Origin: Paracoccaceae bacterium
GTDB lineage: Bacteria; Pseudomonadota; Alphaproteobacteria; Rhodobacterales; Rhodobacteraceae
Length of the DNA: 64,000 nt
Direction: 5' to 3'
NCBI GenBank assembly: GCA_947461435.1
Contig: CANHLE010000008.1
Span: 1-64,000, forward strand
Shown: positions 38,332 through 46,999 of the stretch, in pieces
Layout of the letters: each line of letters begins with the position of its first letter
How positions within the stretch are numbered: the first letter of the stretch is position 1
Position numbers and translations under genes: made by a program
The notes under the pieces: generated by a model
Told to the model about the DNA's origin: nothing
The model's database searches: none
Seen by the model: only the letters and a program-made list of their open reading frames with translations

Positions 38332-38415
38332 AAAAAAAGCCGCGCCTTTGAACGGGCGCGGCCAGTCATAACAGGGAGGAAGTCACAACCGGCTGCAGAT
38401 CTGCGCAACCGATAA
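38332..38415 (-). ncRNA. Candidate small RNA with an anti-Shine-Dalgarno loop (cuckoo/CcsR-like)
   Basis: Read on the minus strand, a 12-bp hairpin (38393-38382 pairing with 38372-38361, including four G-U pairs) presents the 9-base loop UUCCUCCCU. It is followed at once by a GC-rich terminator hairpin (38362-38339) and seven U. Known cuckoo or CcsR RNAs of Rhodobacteraceae have the same plan: a loop exposing a CU-rich CCUCCUCCC-type motif, then a terminator. The 5' end is uncertain; TTGTCA around 38430 may belong to a promoter. The outer two bases of the first stem are shared with the terminator, so the two compete slightly. Confidence 0.55.
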
Positions 38416-38522
38416 AATCAGGATGGCATGACAAGGTTAAGAATGTATTTTGGGGGCGTGCGCCGAGGTTTATTTTGCCGCAGGGCGCCGGTTTTGTGCG
38501 TGAATACAGGGAATATTGGGTG

Positions 38523-40070
38523 ATGTCTGACGCGGTTTTCGTGGGTGGCGGCGGTGAAGGTTACGGCGTGCCACAAACATTGTTGTTGAAATACGGGAAC
38601 CGCCACGGGCTGATTGCTGGGGCGACAGGAACGGGAAAGACCGTTACACTTCAAGTACTTGCTGAAGAATTTTCATCTGCGGGCGTTCCTGTCTTCGCCG
38701 CCGATGTCAAAGGCGATCTGTCGGGCGTCGCGGCGGCAGGAAGCGCGTCGCACAAGTTGCACGAACCCTTTTTGGCGCGCGCAAAGACAATCGGTTATGA
38801 ATTGGTCTATGAACAGTTTCCGATCACCTTTTGGGATGTTTTCGGAACCCAAGGCCATCCGATTCGCGCCACGGTGGCGGAAATGGGGCCCTTGCTGTTG
38901 TCGCGACTTCTGGAACTTTCAGAGCCTCAAGAGGGGGTGTTGAATGTTGCCTTCCGGCTTGCGGATGAAGAGCAGTTGCCGCTTTTGGATCTGAAGGATC
39001 TGCGCGCGCTTTTAACGTTTATCGCAGAGAATTCTGAAGATATCGGGCGGCGCTTTGGGTTGGTTGCCGATGCCTCTGTCGGGGCCATTCAGCGCCAACT
39101 TTTGATTTTGGAAAATCAGGGCGCGACGCACATGTTTGGCGAACCGGCGCTGGATTTGACCGATCTGATGCGGACCGATGAAACCGGGCGCGGCATGATC
39201 AACGTCCTGGCCGCAGATAAATTGATGCAAAGCCCGCGGCTTTACGCCACCTTCTTGCTGTGGATGCTGTCGGAACTTTTTGAAAATCTGCCAGAAATCG
39301 GGGATCCCGAGAAGCCGAAACTGGTCTTCTTCTTTGACGAAGCGCATCTGTTGTTCACAGATGCCCCCAAGGCGCTGGTTTCCAAGGTCGAGCAGGTTGC
39401 GCGTCTCATCCGGTCAAAGGGGGTTGGGGTTTATTTCATCACCCAAAATCCGGCCGATGTTCCCGAAGTGATTCTGGGGCAATTGGGAAACCGGGTGCAA
39501 CATGCGCTGCGTGCCTTTACGGGCAAGGATCAAAAGGATTTGGCGAAAGCCGCAGAAACCTATCGGCCCAATCCCCGATTCAAAATCGACGAGGCCATTC
39601 GCGATGTCGGCACCGGAGAGGCTGTGACGTCGTTTTTGGAAAACAAGGGTATTCCGGGCATTGCAGAACGCACCTTGGTGCGCCCGCCCAAAAGCCAACT
39701 TGGCCCGCTGGATCTTGCGCTGCGCGCGCAAATCATCGCCGCCAGCCCCATGACAGCGAAATACGCCACCGCGATCGACCGTGACAGCGCCTACGAGCGG
39801 CTGCGTGGACGTGCGGCTTCGGCGGCAAACGATGCCGCGCAGGGCGCAGAGCCTGCGGCACGTGAACCAGACGACAACCTGTCGCATGCGCGCCGGTGGG
39901 ATGGCGGGACGGCGCGGCAACAGGGGTCTGCGCCGAAACCAAAGGCATCATCTGGTCGGTCGGATTCGGTTACCGAGGCTTTTACCAAATCCTTCGTCCG
40001 GCAGATCGGCACGAAAACCGGACAGGCGGTGGTGCGCGGCATCTTGGGATCGCTTTTCAAAAGCCGGTGA
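38523..40070 (+). CDS. DUF853/HerA-like P-loop ATPase (YjgR family)
   Basis: A 515-residue predicted ATPase. Walker A is IAGATGTGKTVTLQ near residue 34; Walker B is LVFFFDEAHLLF near 270; an arginine-finger candidate lies in ARLIRSKGVGVYFITQNPADVP. The C-terminal ~90 residues are low-complexity, ending with a KPKASSGRSDSVTEAF stretch and a helix TGQAVVRGILGSLF. HerA/FtsK-type ATPases move DNA or proteins, but this family has no proven role. ATG 38523 is preferred; the upstream in-frame ATG (38475) would cover the leader. Single gene. Confidence 0.9.
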   Translation: MSDAVFVGGGGEGYGVPQTLLLKYGNRHGLIAGATGTGKTVTLQVLAEEFSSAGVPVFAADVKGDLSGVAAAGSASHKLHEPFLARAKTIGYELVYEQFPITFWDVFGTQGHPIRATVAEMGPLLLSRLLELSEPQEGVLNVAFRLADEEQLPLLDLKDLRALLTFIAENSEDIGRRFGLVADASVGAIQRQLLILENQGATHMFGEPALDLTDLMRTDETGRGMINVLAADKLMQSPRLYATFLLWMLSELFENLPEIGDPEKPKLVFFFDEAHLLFTDAPKALVSKVEQVARLIRSKGVGVYFITQNPADVPEVILGQLGNRVQHALRAFTGKDQKDLAKAAETYRPNPRFKIDEAIRDVGTGEAVTSFLENKGIPGIAERTLVRPPKSQLGPLDLALRAQIIAASPMTAKYATAIDRDSAYERLRGRAASAANDAAQGAEPAAREPDDNLSHARRWDGGTARQQGSAPKPKASSGRSDSVTEAFTKSFVRQIGTKTGQAVVRGILGSLFKSR

Positions 40071-40159
40071 TGAGGCGCCGATCGGCGCCATAATCGGGCC
40101 CCTTTGGCACCATAATTAACCTTTATACATAACCCTCGAACGCCATCGGGGGATTGCGT

Positions 40160-41509
40160 ATGTCCATGTCTGCCGCAGACCAGTATCTGCTTGAAATGAT
40201 GAACCGGGCCCGGTTGAATCCGGCTGCCGAAGCCGCTTTGTACGGCATCGACTTGAATGCCGGCCTTGCGCCCGGAACCATTTCGGCCGCGTCGAAACAG
40301 GTTTTGGCGCCAAATGATCTGTTGGATCAGGCCGCCACGGCGCACAGTCAGTGGATGCTGGACACCGACACGTTTTCGCATACGGGGATCAATGGAACCC
40401 AGCCTTGGGACCGGGCTGGAAATGCCGGCTATGCCTGGAGTGCGATCGGCGAAAACATCGCCTGGGTTGGCACCAGCGGGGCTTTGGATATCCAATCCTC
40501 GGTCGCGGCCATTCAGAAAAACCTTTTTCTAAGCCCGGGCCACCGCGAGAACCTGTTGAATGCGGCCTACCGCGAGGTCGGCGTTGCCGTTGAAACCGGA
40601 CAATTCAAAAGCGGCGCCACCTGTAATGCGGCCATGGTCACGGAATTGTTCGGCCTGTCCGGCAGCAAGGTTTTTGTGACCGGTGTTGCCTATACCGACA
40701 GCGATGCCGACAGCTTTTACACCATGGGCGAGGGGCGCGGCGGGGTTGTCTTTTCCGCCCAAGGTCAAAGCGACACCACAGAGGCCTCCGGAGGCTATGC
40801 CCTTGGTGTTTCTGCCGGTTCGGCCGTCACGGTCAGCGGAACGGCCGGAAATCTTGGGTTCACGTGCTCTTTGCACATGAGTTTGGGCAATGTGAAACTG
40901 GATCTCGTTTCGGGCGATACCTTCTTTGCTTCGGGGACGGTTGTCTTGTTGACCGGGGTTCAGAATGTCACGCTATTGGGATTGAATGCCCTGATGGCCA
41001 CGGGCACAGAGGCGGCCAATGTGCTTTGCGGCAATCAAGGCAACAACACATTGGATGGCCGTGGCGGCGATGACAAAATATCGGGCGGCGGCGGCAACGA
41101 TGAAATGCTGGGCGGCGCCGGGCGGGACAATCTGACAGGTTTAAGCGGCATTGACCGGCTGTATGGCGGTTCAGAGAACGACGTTCTGAACGGCGGGGGC
41201 GGCAATGACAATCTGGCCGGGGGGACTGGTAAAGACCGCCTGATTGGCGGGGACGGCGCTGATGTCTTCGTGTTCGCCGATCAGGATGGCAAGGATACGG
41301 TGAAGGATTTCTCGGTCGCGGCCGATGATCTTTTGCAGTTGGATGATGCCATTTGGGGGGGCGCGGCGCTGTCGCGGGGGCAGATTGTTGCCCAATTTGC
41401 CAGCGTGGTGGCCGAGGGTGTGCTGATTGATTTTGGCGATGGCCAAAGCATTCTGCTGTCAGGTTTGTCCAGCACCGCAGGCTTGTCGGCGCAGATCGAA
41501 ATCATCTGA
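40160..41509 (+). CDS. CAP-domain protein with RTX calcium-binding repeats
   Basis: A 449-residue protein without an N-terminal signal peptide. Residues ~5-170 form a bacterial CAP/SCP domain (LLEMMNRARLNPAAEA, HSQWMLDTDTFSHTG, IGENIAW, SPGHRENLLN) with the His/Glu pairs of the family. A beta-sandwich spacer follows. Residues ~290-370 hold RTX nonapeptides of the GGxGxDxLx type, then a terminal region. RTX repeats and no signal peptide point to type I (ABC/MFP/TolC) secretion with folding by Ca2+ outside. CAP domains can be proteases, adhesins or lipid binders; the activity here is unknown. ATG 40160 has GGGGGA upstream. The 3' end overlaps the convergent CorC gene by 8 bases. Confidence 0.9.
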   Translation: MSMSAADQYLLEMMNRARLNPAAEAALYGIDLNAGLAPGTISAASKQVLAPNDLLDQAATAHSQWMLDTDTFSHTGINGTQPWDRAGNAGYAWSAIGENIAWVGTSGALDIQSSVAAIQKNLFLSPGHRENLLNAAYREVGVAVETGQFKSGATCNAAMVTELFGLSGSKVFVTGVAYTDSDADSFYTMGEGRGGVVFSAQGQSDTTEASGGYALGVSAGSAVTVSGTAGNLGFTCSLHMSLGNVKLDLVSGDTFFASGTVVLLTGVQNVTLLGLNALMATGTEAANVLCGNQGNNTLDGRGGDDKISGGGGNDEMLGGAGRDNLTGLSGIDRLYGGSENDVLNGGGGNDNLAGGTGKDRLIGGDGADVFVFADQDGKDTVKDFSVAADDLLQLDDAIWGGAALSRGQIVAQFASVVAEGVLIDFGDGQSILLSGLSSTAGLSAQIEII

Positions 41510-42374
41510 TCCTTTGGTCAAGCGCCCGCAACCGCAACCGCGTAATGCGGTTTTCGCGGCGGGTCAGAACCTCTATTCGAAAGCCGTGGAACAAGAAGAT
41601 TTGTCCTTCTTGCGGAATCATCTGCGCCTCGTGAAGGACGAGGCCCGCGATTGTATTGGCCTCATCGTCGGGCAATGACCATTCCATCGCGCGGTTCAAA
41701 TCGCGGATCGTCATCTGGCCGGGAACCTGAAAAGCGCCGTCTTCTTCTGGCTTGATGCGGCCATCGCGGTGGATGACGTCAAATTCATCGGTGATCTCGC
41801 CGACGATTTCTTCAAGAATATCTTCAAGGGTGATCAACCCTTGAAGAGACCCATATTCATCGACAACCAAGGCGAAATGCGTGCGGCGTTTCAGGAACTC
41901 GCGCATTTGTTCATCCAAAGGGGTCGTATCGGGGATGAAATAGGGCTTCATGGCCACTTTCAGCACATCAAGCCCCGCCACGGCGGCCATTCCGACCGCG
42001 GTTTCGCTGCGCATCAAACGGTCGACCTCGCGAAACAGGTCCTTGGTGTGCAAAACGCCAAGGATGTTTTCTTCGTCACCGCGAAAGACGGGCAGACGGG
42101 TGTGCGGGGCCGCCAAGACCTGGGCGATGATATCTGCGGGGGGCAGATCGGCATCAATCATCTCTATCGCCGCGCGGTGCCGCATGATTTCATCCACTGT
42201 GCGGCTGGACAGATCCAAAGCGCCCATCAACCGATCGCGATCTTCCTTTTCCATCGCGCCTTCGAAATGTCCGGTGGTGATCGCCCCGGCCAAATCGGTC
42301 CGCAAGGCGTCGCGCGCCTCGTCCGGGTTCAAACGACGGGTGATTTGGGCGAAGAAGTGATGGATCTTGGACAT
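41502..42374 (-). CDS. CorC/HlyC-family CBS-domain protein
   Basis: A 290-residue cytosolic protein with two CBS domains (residues ~65-185; TRLPVFRGDEENILGVLHTKDL and FALVVDEYGSLQGLITLEDILEEIVGEI) and a C-terminal CorC_HlyC domain (FQVPGQMTIRDLNRAME). It lacks the DUF21 membrane domain, like E. coli CorC/YbeX, and is linked in other bacteria to Mg2+/Co2+ efflux and, as YbeX, to ribosome-related phenotypes. Its usual partner genes ybeY/ybeZ are not next to it here. It lies 31 bp from xerD on the same strand. Confidence 0.9.
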   Translation of the reverse strand: MSKIHHFFAQITRRLNPDEARDALRTDLAGAITTGHFEGAMEKEDRDRLMGALDLSSRTVDEIMRHRAAIEMIDADLPPADIIAQVLAAPHTRLPVFRGDEENILGVLHTKDLFREVDRLMRSETAVGMAAVAGLDVLKVAMKPYFIPDTTPLDEQMREFLKRRTHFALVVDEYGSLQGLITLEDILEEIVGEITDEFDVIHRDGRIKPEEDGAFQVPGQMTIRDLNRAMEWSLPDDEANTIAGLVLHEAQMIPQEGQIFLFHGFRIEVLTRRENRITRLRLRALDQRIR

Positions 42375-42405
42375 GGTCCCTTATCGGGCAGAAGGACCGG
42401 GCGGT

Positions 42406-43347
42406 TCAAGGCCGAGTTTTGGTTGACAGCGGATGGTGGTTCAAAACCAGATCGCGCAATTGGTCTTCCAGAACATGGGTGTAGATTTCGGTTGTCGACA
42501 AATCGGCATGTCCAAGCAGCGTCTGGATCACCCGAAGATCCGCCCCCCCAGCCAGAAGATGTGTGGCAAAGGCGTGGCGCAAGGTATGCGGCGTAATGCG
42601 GGCCGGATCCAACCCGGCCTTCAACGACCACTCCTTGACCAGATGGTGAAATTGCTGGCGCGTGATATGCCCCTCGATTCCAGAAGACGGAAACAAGAAC
42701 CGCGACGCCGGTTTTCCCGATTTGCGGGCAAGGGCGGCCTCTTGCTGGACATGGGATATCCAAGGGGCAAGCGCCGATCGGGCCGAGTTTGTCAGGGGCA
42801 CCATCCGTTCCTTGTCGCCTTTTCCGCGGACAAGAATCATGCGCGGATCGCCCAGTACCGCCGCCAAGGGCAAACCGACCAGTTCGCTGACCCGCAAACC
42901 GGTGGCGTACAGCAGTTCCATCAAGGCGTGGTTGCGCTGTTTGTCCAGATCTGTGCGGCCCGACGTTGCGGCGGCGTCAATCAGGCGCACAACATCGTCG
43001 GCCGCGATCGTTTTGGGCAAGGCCCGACTGGCGCCCGGTCCGTGGATGCGCTGTGCCGGATGGTCAGTGCGCCAACCTTCCTCATGGGCAAAGCGGAACA
43101 ATTGGCGGATCGCGGATAACCTGCGGGCACGGGTGGCCTTGGACAATCCCTGCGCGTCACAGGCCACAAGATAGGTTTCGATGTCAGCGCGCTGTGCGGT
43201 TTCAAAAGACCCTTTGTGCGCGCCAAGCCAACCGGCAAAATCCTGCAGATCGCGGCCATAAGACAGCAAGGTGTTGCGTGCGGCCCCGTGTTCGGCCGCC
43301 ATCGCCTCCAGGAAAGTTGAAATCCAACGATCCGGTTGCTGCATCAC
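42406..43347 (-). CDS. xerD: Tyrosine recombinase XerD
   Basis: A 313-residue tyrosine recombinase of the XerC/D type that resolves chromosome dimers at dif. The N-terminal SAM-like domain (TFLEAMAAEHGAARNTLLSYGRDL) is followed by the catalytic domain. Catalytic residues are visible: Arg in ATGLRVSELVGL, Lys in RGKGDKERMVPL, His-x-x-Arg in TPHTLRHAFATHLL, His in LLGHADLSTTEIYTHV, and the nucleophile Tyr in the same stretch. Length and context (aroK/aroB nearby) indicate the chromosomal XerD and not an element integrase. It overlaps the upstream gene by four bases. Confidence 0.9.
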   Translation of the reverse strand: MMQQPDRWISTFLEAMAAEHGAARNTLLSYGRDLQDFAGWLGAHKGSFETAQRADIETYLVACDAQGLSKATRARRLSAIRQLFRFAHEEGWRTDHPAQRIHGPGASRALPKTIAADDVVRLIDAAATSGRTDLDKQRNHALMELLYATGLRVSELVGLPLAAVLGDPRMILVRGKGDKERMVPLTNSARSALAPWISHVQQEAALARKSGKPASRFLFPSSGIEGHITRQQFHHLVKEWSLKAGLDPARITPHTLRHAFATHLLAGGADLRVIQTLLGHADLSTTEIYTHVLEDQLRDLVLNHHPLSTKTRP

Positions 43348-44909
43348 CCGCGTCGTTCCAAAAGCATCAGTTCCAGTGCGGTGCGGCGCGATACATCTTC
43401 CATCCCCAAAGCCCGCAGAATGGCAAGACCGATGGTCACGTCGGTCAATTGCCCCTGCACGCCCGAGGTGATGCGTTCAATCGCCGTCAAGATCAGCTCT
43501 CCAACCCGTTTTTCGTCCAGCATTTGAACAATGTCGGGCGGAAGGCTGGGCAATGTCCACCCAGCAGAAATGGCCCGCGCCATCCCGTCAGGGGTGGGCT
43601 GACCGGCAATGGTTCCGCGCGACACGGCCAAAGCAAAGGCAATTCGCGGGTCATCCGACGTGGCACCCGCTGTCAGCTTTTCATAGTCCGACGACAAAAG
43701 GGACATCTTGATCACCTCGTCCTGGGCGGGGCCCGTCAAGGATTTTGAAACCAGTCTGCTGGCAAAAAGTTCTGCAAAGACCACTTCCAGTTCAGCCGAT
43801 TCCATCGCGCTGATCGCCGGGCCCAAAGCCTGCGCAATCACCTCGTTTTGGCCCGATGCCAAAGCGGATTCAAAGGTTTGAAACGCCTTGACCCTGTCCC
43901 ATATGCCGCCAGAGGCCGCAGGTTTTTGTTGGGTGTAATAGCCCAAAAGCAGATTTGGCGCGATGGCGCCGGCGCGCGACAACCGTTCTGCTGCTTCAAG
44001 GCGGGCTTTCCAGCCGGTCGTTTCCGATAGGTCTGAATGGGCAAACGCCAAAGGAAGGGATGCGATGGACAAAGGCTCGCCGATGGCTTCGAACATGCGC
44101 AGATCAAGGGGGGTTACCGTTGTCGGCGCGCGCAAGGGATCAGACGTTTCTGCAATCGAGGGGTCAAGAAACCGCGTCAACAATTCAACCTCAAAGGGGG
44201 TGATCTGGTTCAACGCCTCAGCCGTTTGCAAAAGGACAGCGGCCGTTTGCCAATCGCCGCCGCGCGCAAGGCAGAAAATCCGCGCCGGAAGCGTTGGCGA
44301 CAGATTTGGGCTTTGCGTCATCTTGCGGCAGGCCCGATCTTCTGCCCCCGTCAACAAGGCAATGTTGAACAACCGGCGAAACAGATTGGGCTGCTGCACA
44401 TCGCCCGTCGTTTGCAAAAGGGCCATGGCCTGATCCAGCGCACCCATATCCAAAAGTTTGTCAAGCCGGCCGATCAGAAGGCGGCCTTGCGTTCCTGAAT
44501 CGGCGGGCGGCGTTGCTTCGGCAAGGATCAACGTCAACAGCAAGCTTTGAAGCGCAGGAAGCGCTTCGGGCGACTGGCGGGCCATCAAGGCAAGAATATC
44601 ATCGGTTTTTCCGGGGCCCCAAAGCGCCTGCGGCAAGCCGGTTTTGGCCGCGGGCAACAGACCCACCCCGTCAAGCGACGGTCTGTCCAAAGAGGTGACG
44701 GTGACGTTTTCGGGCAAAGCGTCATTGGCGAGGGGCGACGTCGTGACAGCGCCGATGACGGCCGTGTCTGTCGCACGGGGCACAGCACTCGGAGTGACCA
44801 CCGAGGGCGACAACCAGTCAATGGCCGAAAGCGGCTCTTGCGCAAAAAGAGGCGCTGATCCCAAAAGAAGGTAAAGAACTGCGCAGCGGTTGAACTGCCT
44901 AAGCACCAT
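43344..44909 (-). CDS. Exported helical-repeat protein, unknown function
   Basis: A 521-residue protein with a signal peptide (VLYLLLGSAPLFAQ). The rest is Ala/Leu-rich and reads as alpha-alpha repeats (ALDQAMALLQTTGDV, RLFNIALLTGAEDRAC, DWQTAAVLLQTAEALN), suggesting a TPR/HEAT-like solenoid in the periplasm. I do not recognise a named family. It sits between xerD and a 44-residue membrane protein gene, overlapping both, an arrangement I associate with Rhodobacterales. The coupling with the small membrane protein suggests the two proteins work together. The N-terminal ~90 residues after the signal are low-complexity. Confidence 0.8.
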   Translation of the reverse strand: MVLRQFNRCAVLYLLLGSAPLFAQEPLSAIDWLSPSVVTPSAVPRATDTAVIGAVTTSPLANDALPENVTVTSLDRPSLDGVGLLPAAKTGLPQALWGPGKTDDILALMARQSPEALPALQSLLLTLILAEATPPADSGTQGRLLIGRLDKLLDMGALDQAMALLQTTGDVQQPNLFRRLFNIALLTGAEDRACRKMTQSPNLSPTLPARIFCLARGGDWQTAAVLLQTAEALNQITPFEVELLTRFLDPSIAETSDPLRAPTTVTPLDLRMFEAIGEPLSIASLPLAFAHSDLSETTGWKARLEAAERLSRAGAIAPNLLLGYYTQQKPAASGGIWDRVKAFQTFESALASGQNEVIAQALGPAISAMESAELEVVFAELFASRLVSKSLTGPAQDEVIKMSLLSSDYEKLTAGATSDDPRIAFALAVSRGTIAGQPTPDGMARAISAGWTLPSLPPDIVQMLDEKRVGELILTAIERITSGVQGQLTDVTIGLAILRALGMEDVSRRTALELMLLERRG

Positions 44910-45033
44910 CTAATGTCACCGGAACCCTTATTTCTGACGGCGTTGGGGAAAGATCCCCAAGATATGCATATCCTATAAGCGCTGCGAAGGCCAAGATTGC
45001 CAAAACGAAGATCAGTTTCCCAGCGCGTAACAT
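44899..45033 (-). CDS. 44-residue single-span membrane protein
   Basis: A short gene with an ATG, a clear hydrophobic segment (LIFVLAILAFAALIGYAYLG, residues 7-26), a positively charged N-terminus (LRAGK) and a short polar C-terminus (SPTPSEIRVPVTLDGA). Its stop lies 11 bases inside the following exported-protein gene (ATG 44909), so the two are translationally coupled. AAAGGC lies about ten bases before the ATG. By the positive-inside rule the C-terminus faces the periplasm, where the coupled protein also goes. No family was recognised. Confidence 0.72.
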   Translation of the reverse strand: MLRAGKLIFVLAILAFAALIGYAYLGDLSPTPSEIRVPVTLDGA

Positions 45034-45234
45034 CGTTGCTTTGCCTTTTCTTGTCGGTTGATCCGACCTTGTCTTACGTCTTACTCTGAATAGGCCGGAT
45101 TATGAATATAGATATGGCATTTTGCGCAAGTTCGCGCCATTGAGAGGACAAGGCGAGATCGCGGTATTTCGGGGTTTGGCGATGAGAAGAAAAAGACCAA
45201 GGATCCAAAGGACCTTGCAAAGGCGGGGCGAACT

Positions 45235-45774
45235 TTGCGGCTGAAAAAGACCGTTGTGATGATTGGGATGATGGGGGCGGGCAAGACGGCCGTTGGCACC
45301 TCATTGGCGCGATTGTTGGGTGTTCCCTTTCTGGATTCCGATGAAGAAATCGTCAGAGCGGCCAATCGGTCGATCGCAGAGATTTTCGCCCGGGACGGCG
45401 AAGGGTTTTTTCGCGCGCGCGAGACGGAGGTGCTCTCACGGTTGTTGCGCGCCACGCCTTGTGTTCTGTCGACGGGCGGCGGCGCCTTTATGGCAGACAC
45501 CAATCGACATCTGATTCATGAGGCTGGGGTTTCGGTGTGTTTGCGGGCCGATCTGGAGCTGTTGTGGCAAAGGGTGCGTCACAAATCGACCCGGCCGCTT
45601 CTTAGAACGGAAAATCCGCGCGAAACACTTCGCGCCCTTTACGAAGCCAGGGGGCCAATCTATGCGATGGCGGACCTGACGGTCGACAGTGAGGCGGAAC
45701 TTTCCGTGGACGCAATGGCGCACCGGGTTCGCCAAGCGCTGCTGACCAGACCGGATGTTCTGGAGGCCAACTGA
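45235..45774 (+). CDS. aroK: Shikimate kinase
   Basis: A 179-residue P-loop kinase phosphorylating shikimate at the 3-OH in aromatic amino acid synthesis. Walker A reads IGMMGAGKTAVG; the shikimate-binding Asp is in FLDSDEEIV; RDGEGFFRARETEVL and LSTGGGAF are family signatures, and STRPLLR supplies the lid Arg. The start is TTG 45235; it gives the common N-terminus (LKKTVVMIG), so it is preferred over the internal ATG 45258. Two bases separate its stop from aroB. Confidence 0.95.
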   Translation: MRLKKTVVMIGMMGAGKTAVGTSLARLLGVPFLDSDEEIVRAANRSIAEIFARDGEGFFRARETEVLSRLLRATPCVLSTGGGAFMADTNRHLIHEAGVSVCLRADLELLWQRVRHKSTRPLLRTENPRETLRALYEARGPIYAMADLTVDSEAELSVDAMAHRVRQALLTRPDVLEAN

Positions 45775-45776
45775 AA

Positions 45777-46898
45777 ATGAAACCGATCCACCAAACCGTC
45801 CGTGTTGATTTGGGCGCGCGCAGTTATGATGTTGTGATCGGTGAAGGCGTGCTGAACGGCGCGGCCGAGGCCATGGCGCCCTTCCTGCGCCGCAAAAAAG
45901 TTGCGGTGATCAGCGATGAAACGGTGGCCTCTTTTCATCTGTCGGCCTTGCTGGCAAATCTGGACGACGCTGGCATTGAACACGCATCTTTGTCCTTGCC
46001 CTCTGGCGAAGGAACCAAGGACTGGGCCAATCTGGCCCGCGCGACAGAGTTCCTGCTCGAGCAAAAGATCGAACGCCGGGATCTTGTCGTGGCGTTGGGC
46101 GGTGGTGTGATTGGGGATCTGATCGGATTTTCCAGTGCCATCTTGCGACGCGGCGTGCGTTTCGTTCAAATTCCAACCTCGCTTTTGGCCCAAGTCGACA
46201 GCTCGGTCGGCGGCAAGACCGGAATAAACACGGCGCAAGGAAAGAACCTTGTAGGCGCCTTTCATCAACCGACCCTTGTGTTGGCCGATATTGCGGTTTT
46301 AGACACGCTTCCCAAGCGCGACCTTCTTTCCGGCTACGGAGAGGTGGTGAAATACGGGCTGTTGGGCGACGAAGCTTTCTTCACATGGTTGGAGGAGCAC
46401 GGGCCGGCCCTTGCACGGGGCGATCGTGCCGCCCGCCAACATGCGGTTTTGCGGTCGGTGCAGATGAAAGCCGGGATCGTCGAGCGGGACGAAACCGAAG
46501 AGGGCGAACGCGCCTTGTTGAATCTGGGGCATACGTTCTGTCATGCGCTGGAAAAGGCCACGGGATATTCGGATCGTTTGCTCCATGGCGAAGGGGTGGC
46601 CATCGGCTGCGCCTTGGCGTTTGAGTTGAGCATGCGCTTGGGACTTTGCGCACAAGAAGCGCCCAGCAGGGTGCGCCATCATTTGAAATCCATGGGAATG
46701 AAAACCGATTTGGCCGATATTTCCGGCGACTTGCCATCGGCAGAATCGCTGATGGGATTGATGGCGCAGGATAAAAAGGTCATCGACGGGCGGTTGCGAT
46801 TCATTTTGGCCAAAGCCATCGGATCGGCCTTTGTGGCCGAACACGTGCCCGCCGACGCTGTGCTTTCCGTGATGACGGACGCTTTGGCGGGCCGATAA
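45777..46898 (+). CDS. aroB: 3-dehydroquinate synthase
   Basis: A 373-residue NAD+- and metal-dependent enzyme converting DAHP to 3-dehydroquinate, the second step of the shikimate pathway. Signatures: GGGVIGDLIGFSSAI (NAD+ binding), LLAQVDSSVGGKTGIN, GEVVKYGLLGD with a metal-ligand Glu, NLGHTFCHALE and HGEGVAIG with metal-ligand His residues. Cotranscribed with aroK, the usual pair. GGAGG lies 12 bases before the ATG. Confidence 0.96.
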   Translation: MKPIHQTVRVDLGARSYDVVIGEGVLNGAAEAMAPFLRRKKVAVISDETVASFHLSALLANLDDAGIEHASLSLPSGEGTKDWANLARATEFLLEQKIERRDLVVALGGGVIGDLIGFSSAILRRGVRFVQIPTSLLAQVDSSVGGKTGINTAQGKNLVGAFHQPTLVLADIAVLDTLPKRDLLSGYGEVVKYGLLGDEAFFTWLEEHGPALARGDRAARQHAVLRSVQMKAGIVERDETEEGERALLNLGHTFCHALEKATGYSDRLLHGEGVAIGCALAFELSMRLGLCAQEAPSRVRHHLKSMGMKTDLADISGDLPSAESLMGLMAQDKKVIDGRLRFILAKAIGSAFVAEHVPADAVLSVMTDALAGR

Positions 46899-46999
46899 CC
46901 ACGCCATAAAGCGCCAAAATTTCGTGAATCTTGAACGCCAGCCGCCCCGGTTCTCGCCCAGTCGTGATAGCCTTGGATCAAGGCTATCGGGAGACGGCG

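Larger units (their letters stand above)
38085..38522. other. 438-bp region with two orphan terminators and a candidate sRNA
   Basis: It lies between the 5' ends of the divergent IalB and DUF853 genes, where no terminators are expected. Yet it contains a hairpin at 38195-38220 and a second terminator hairpin with a T7 run (minus strand) at 38332-38363. This argues for one or two small transcripts on the minus strand. No protein-coding gene is supported. Confidence 0.7.

Noticed and set aside
42406-43347. Tyrosine recombinase as the integrase of the glycan island
   Set aside because: It is 20 kb away, has XerD length and motifs, and lies in a conserved chromosomal context, so it is the housekeeping enzyme.
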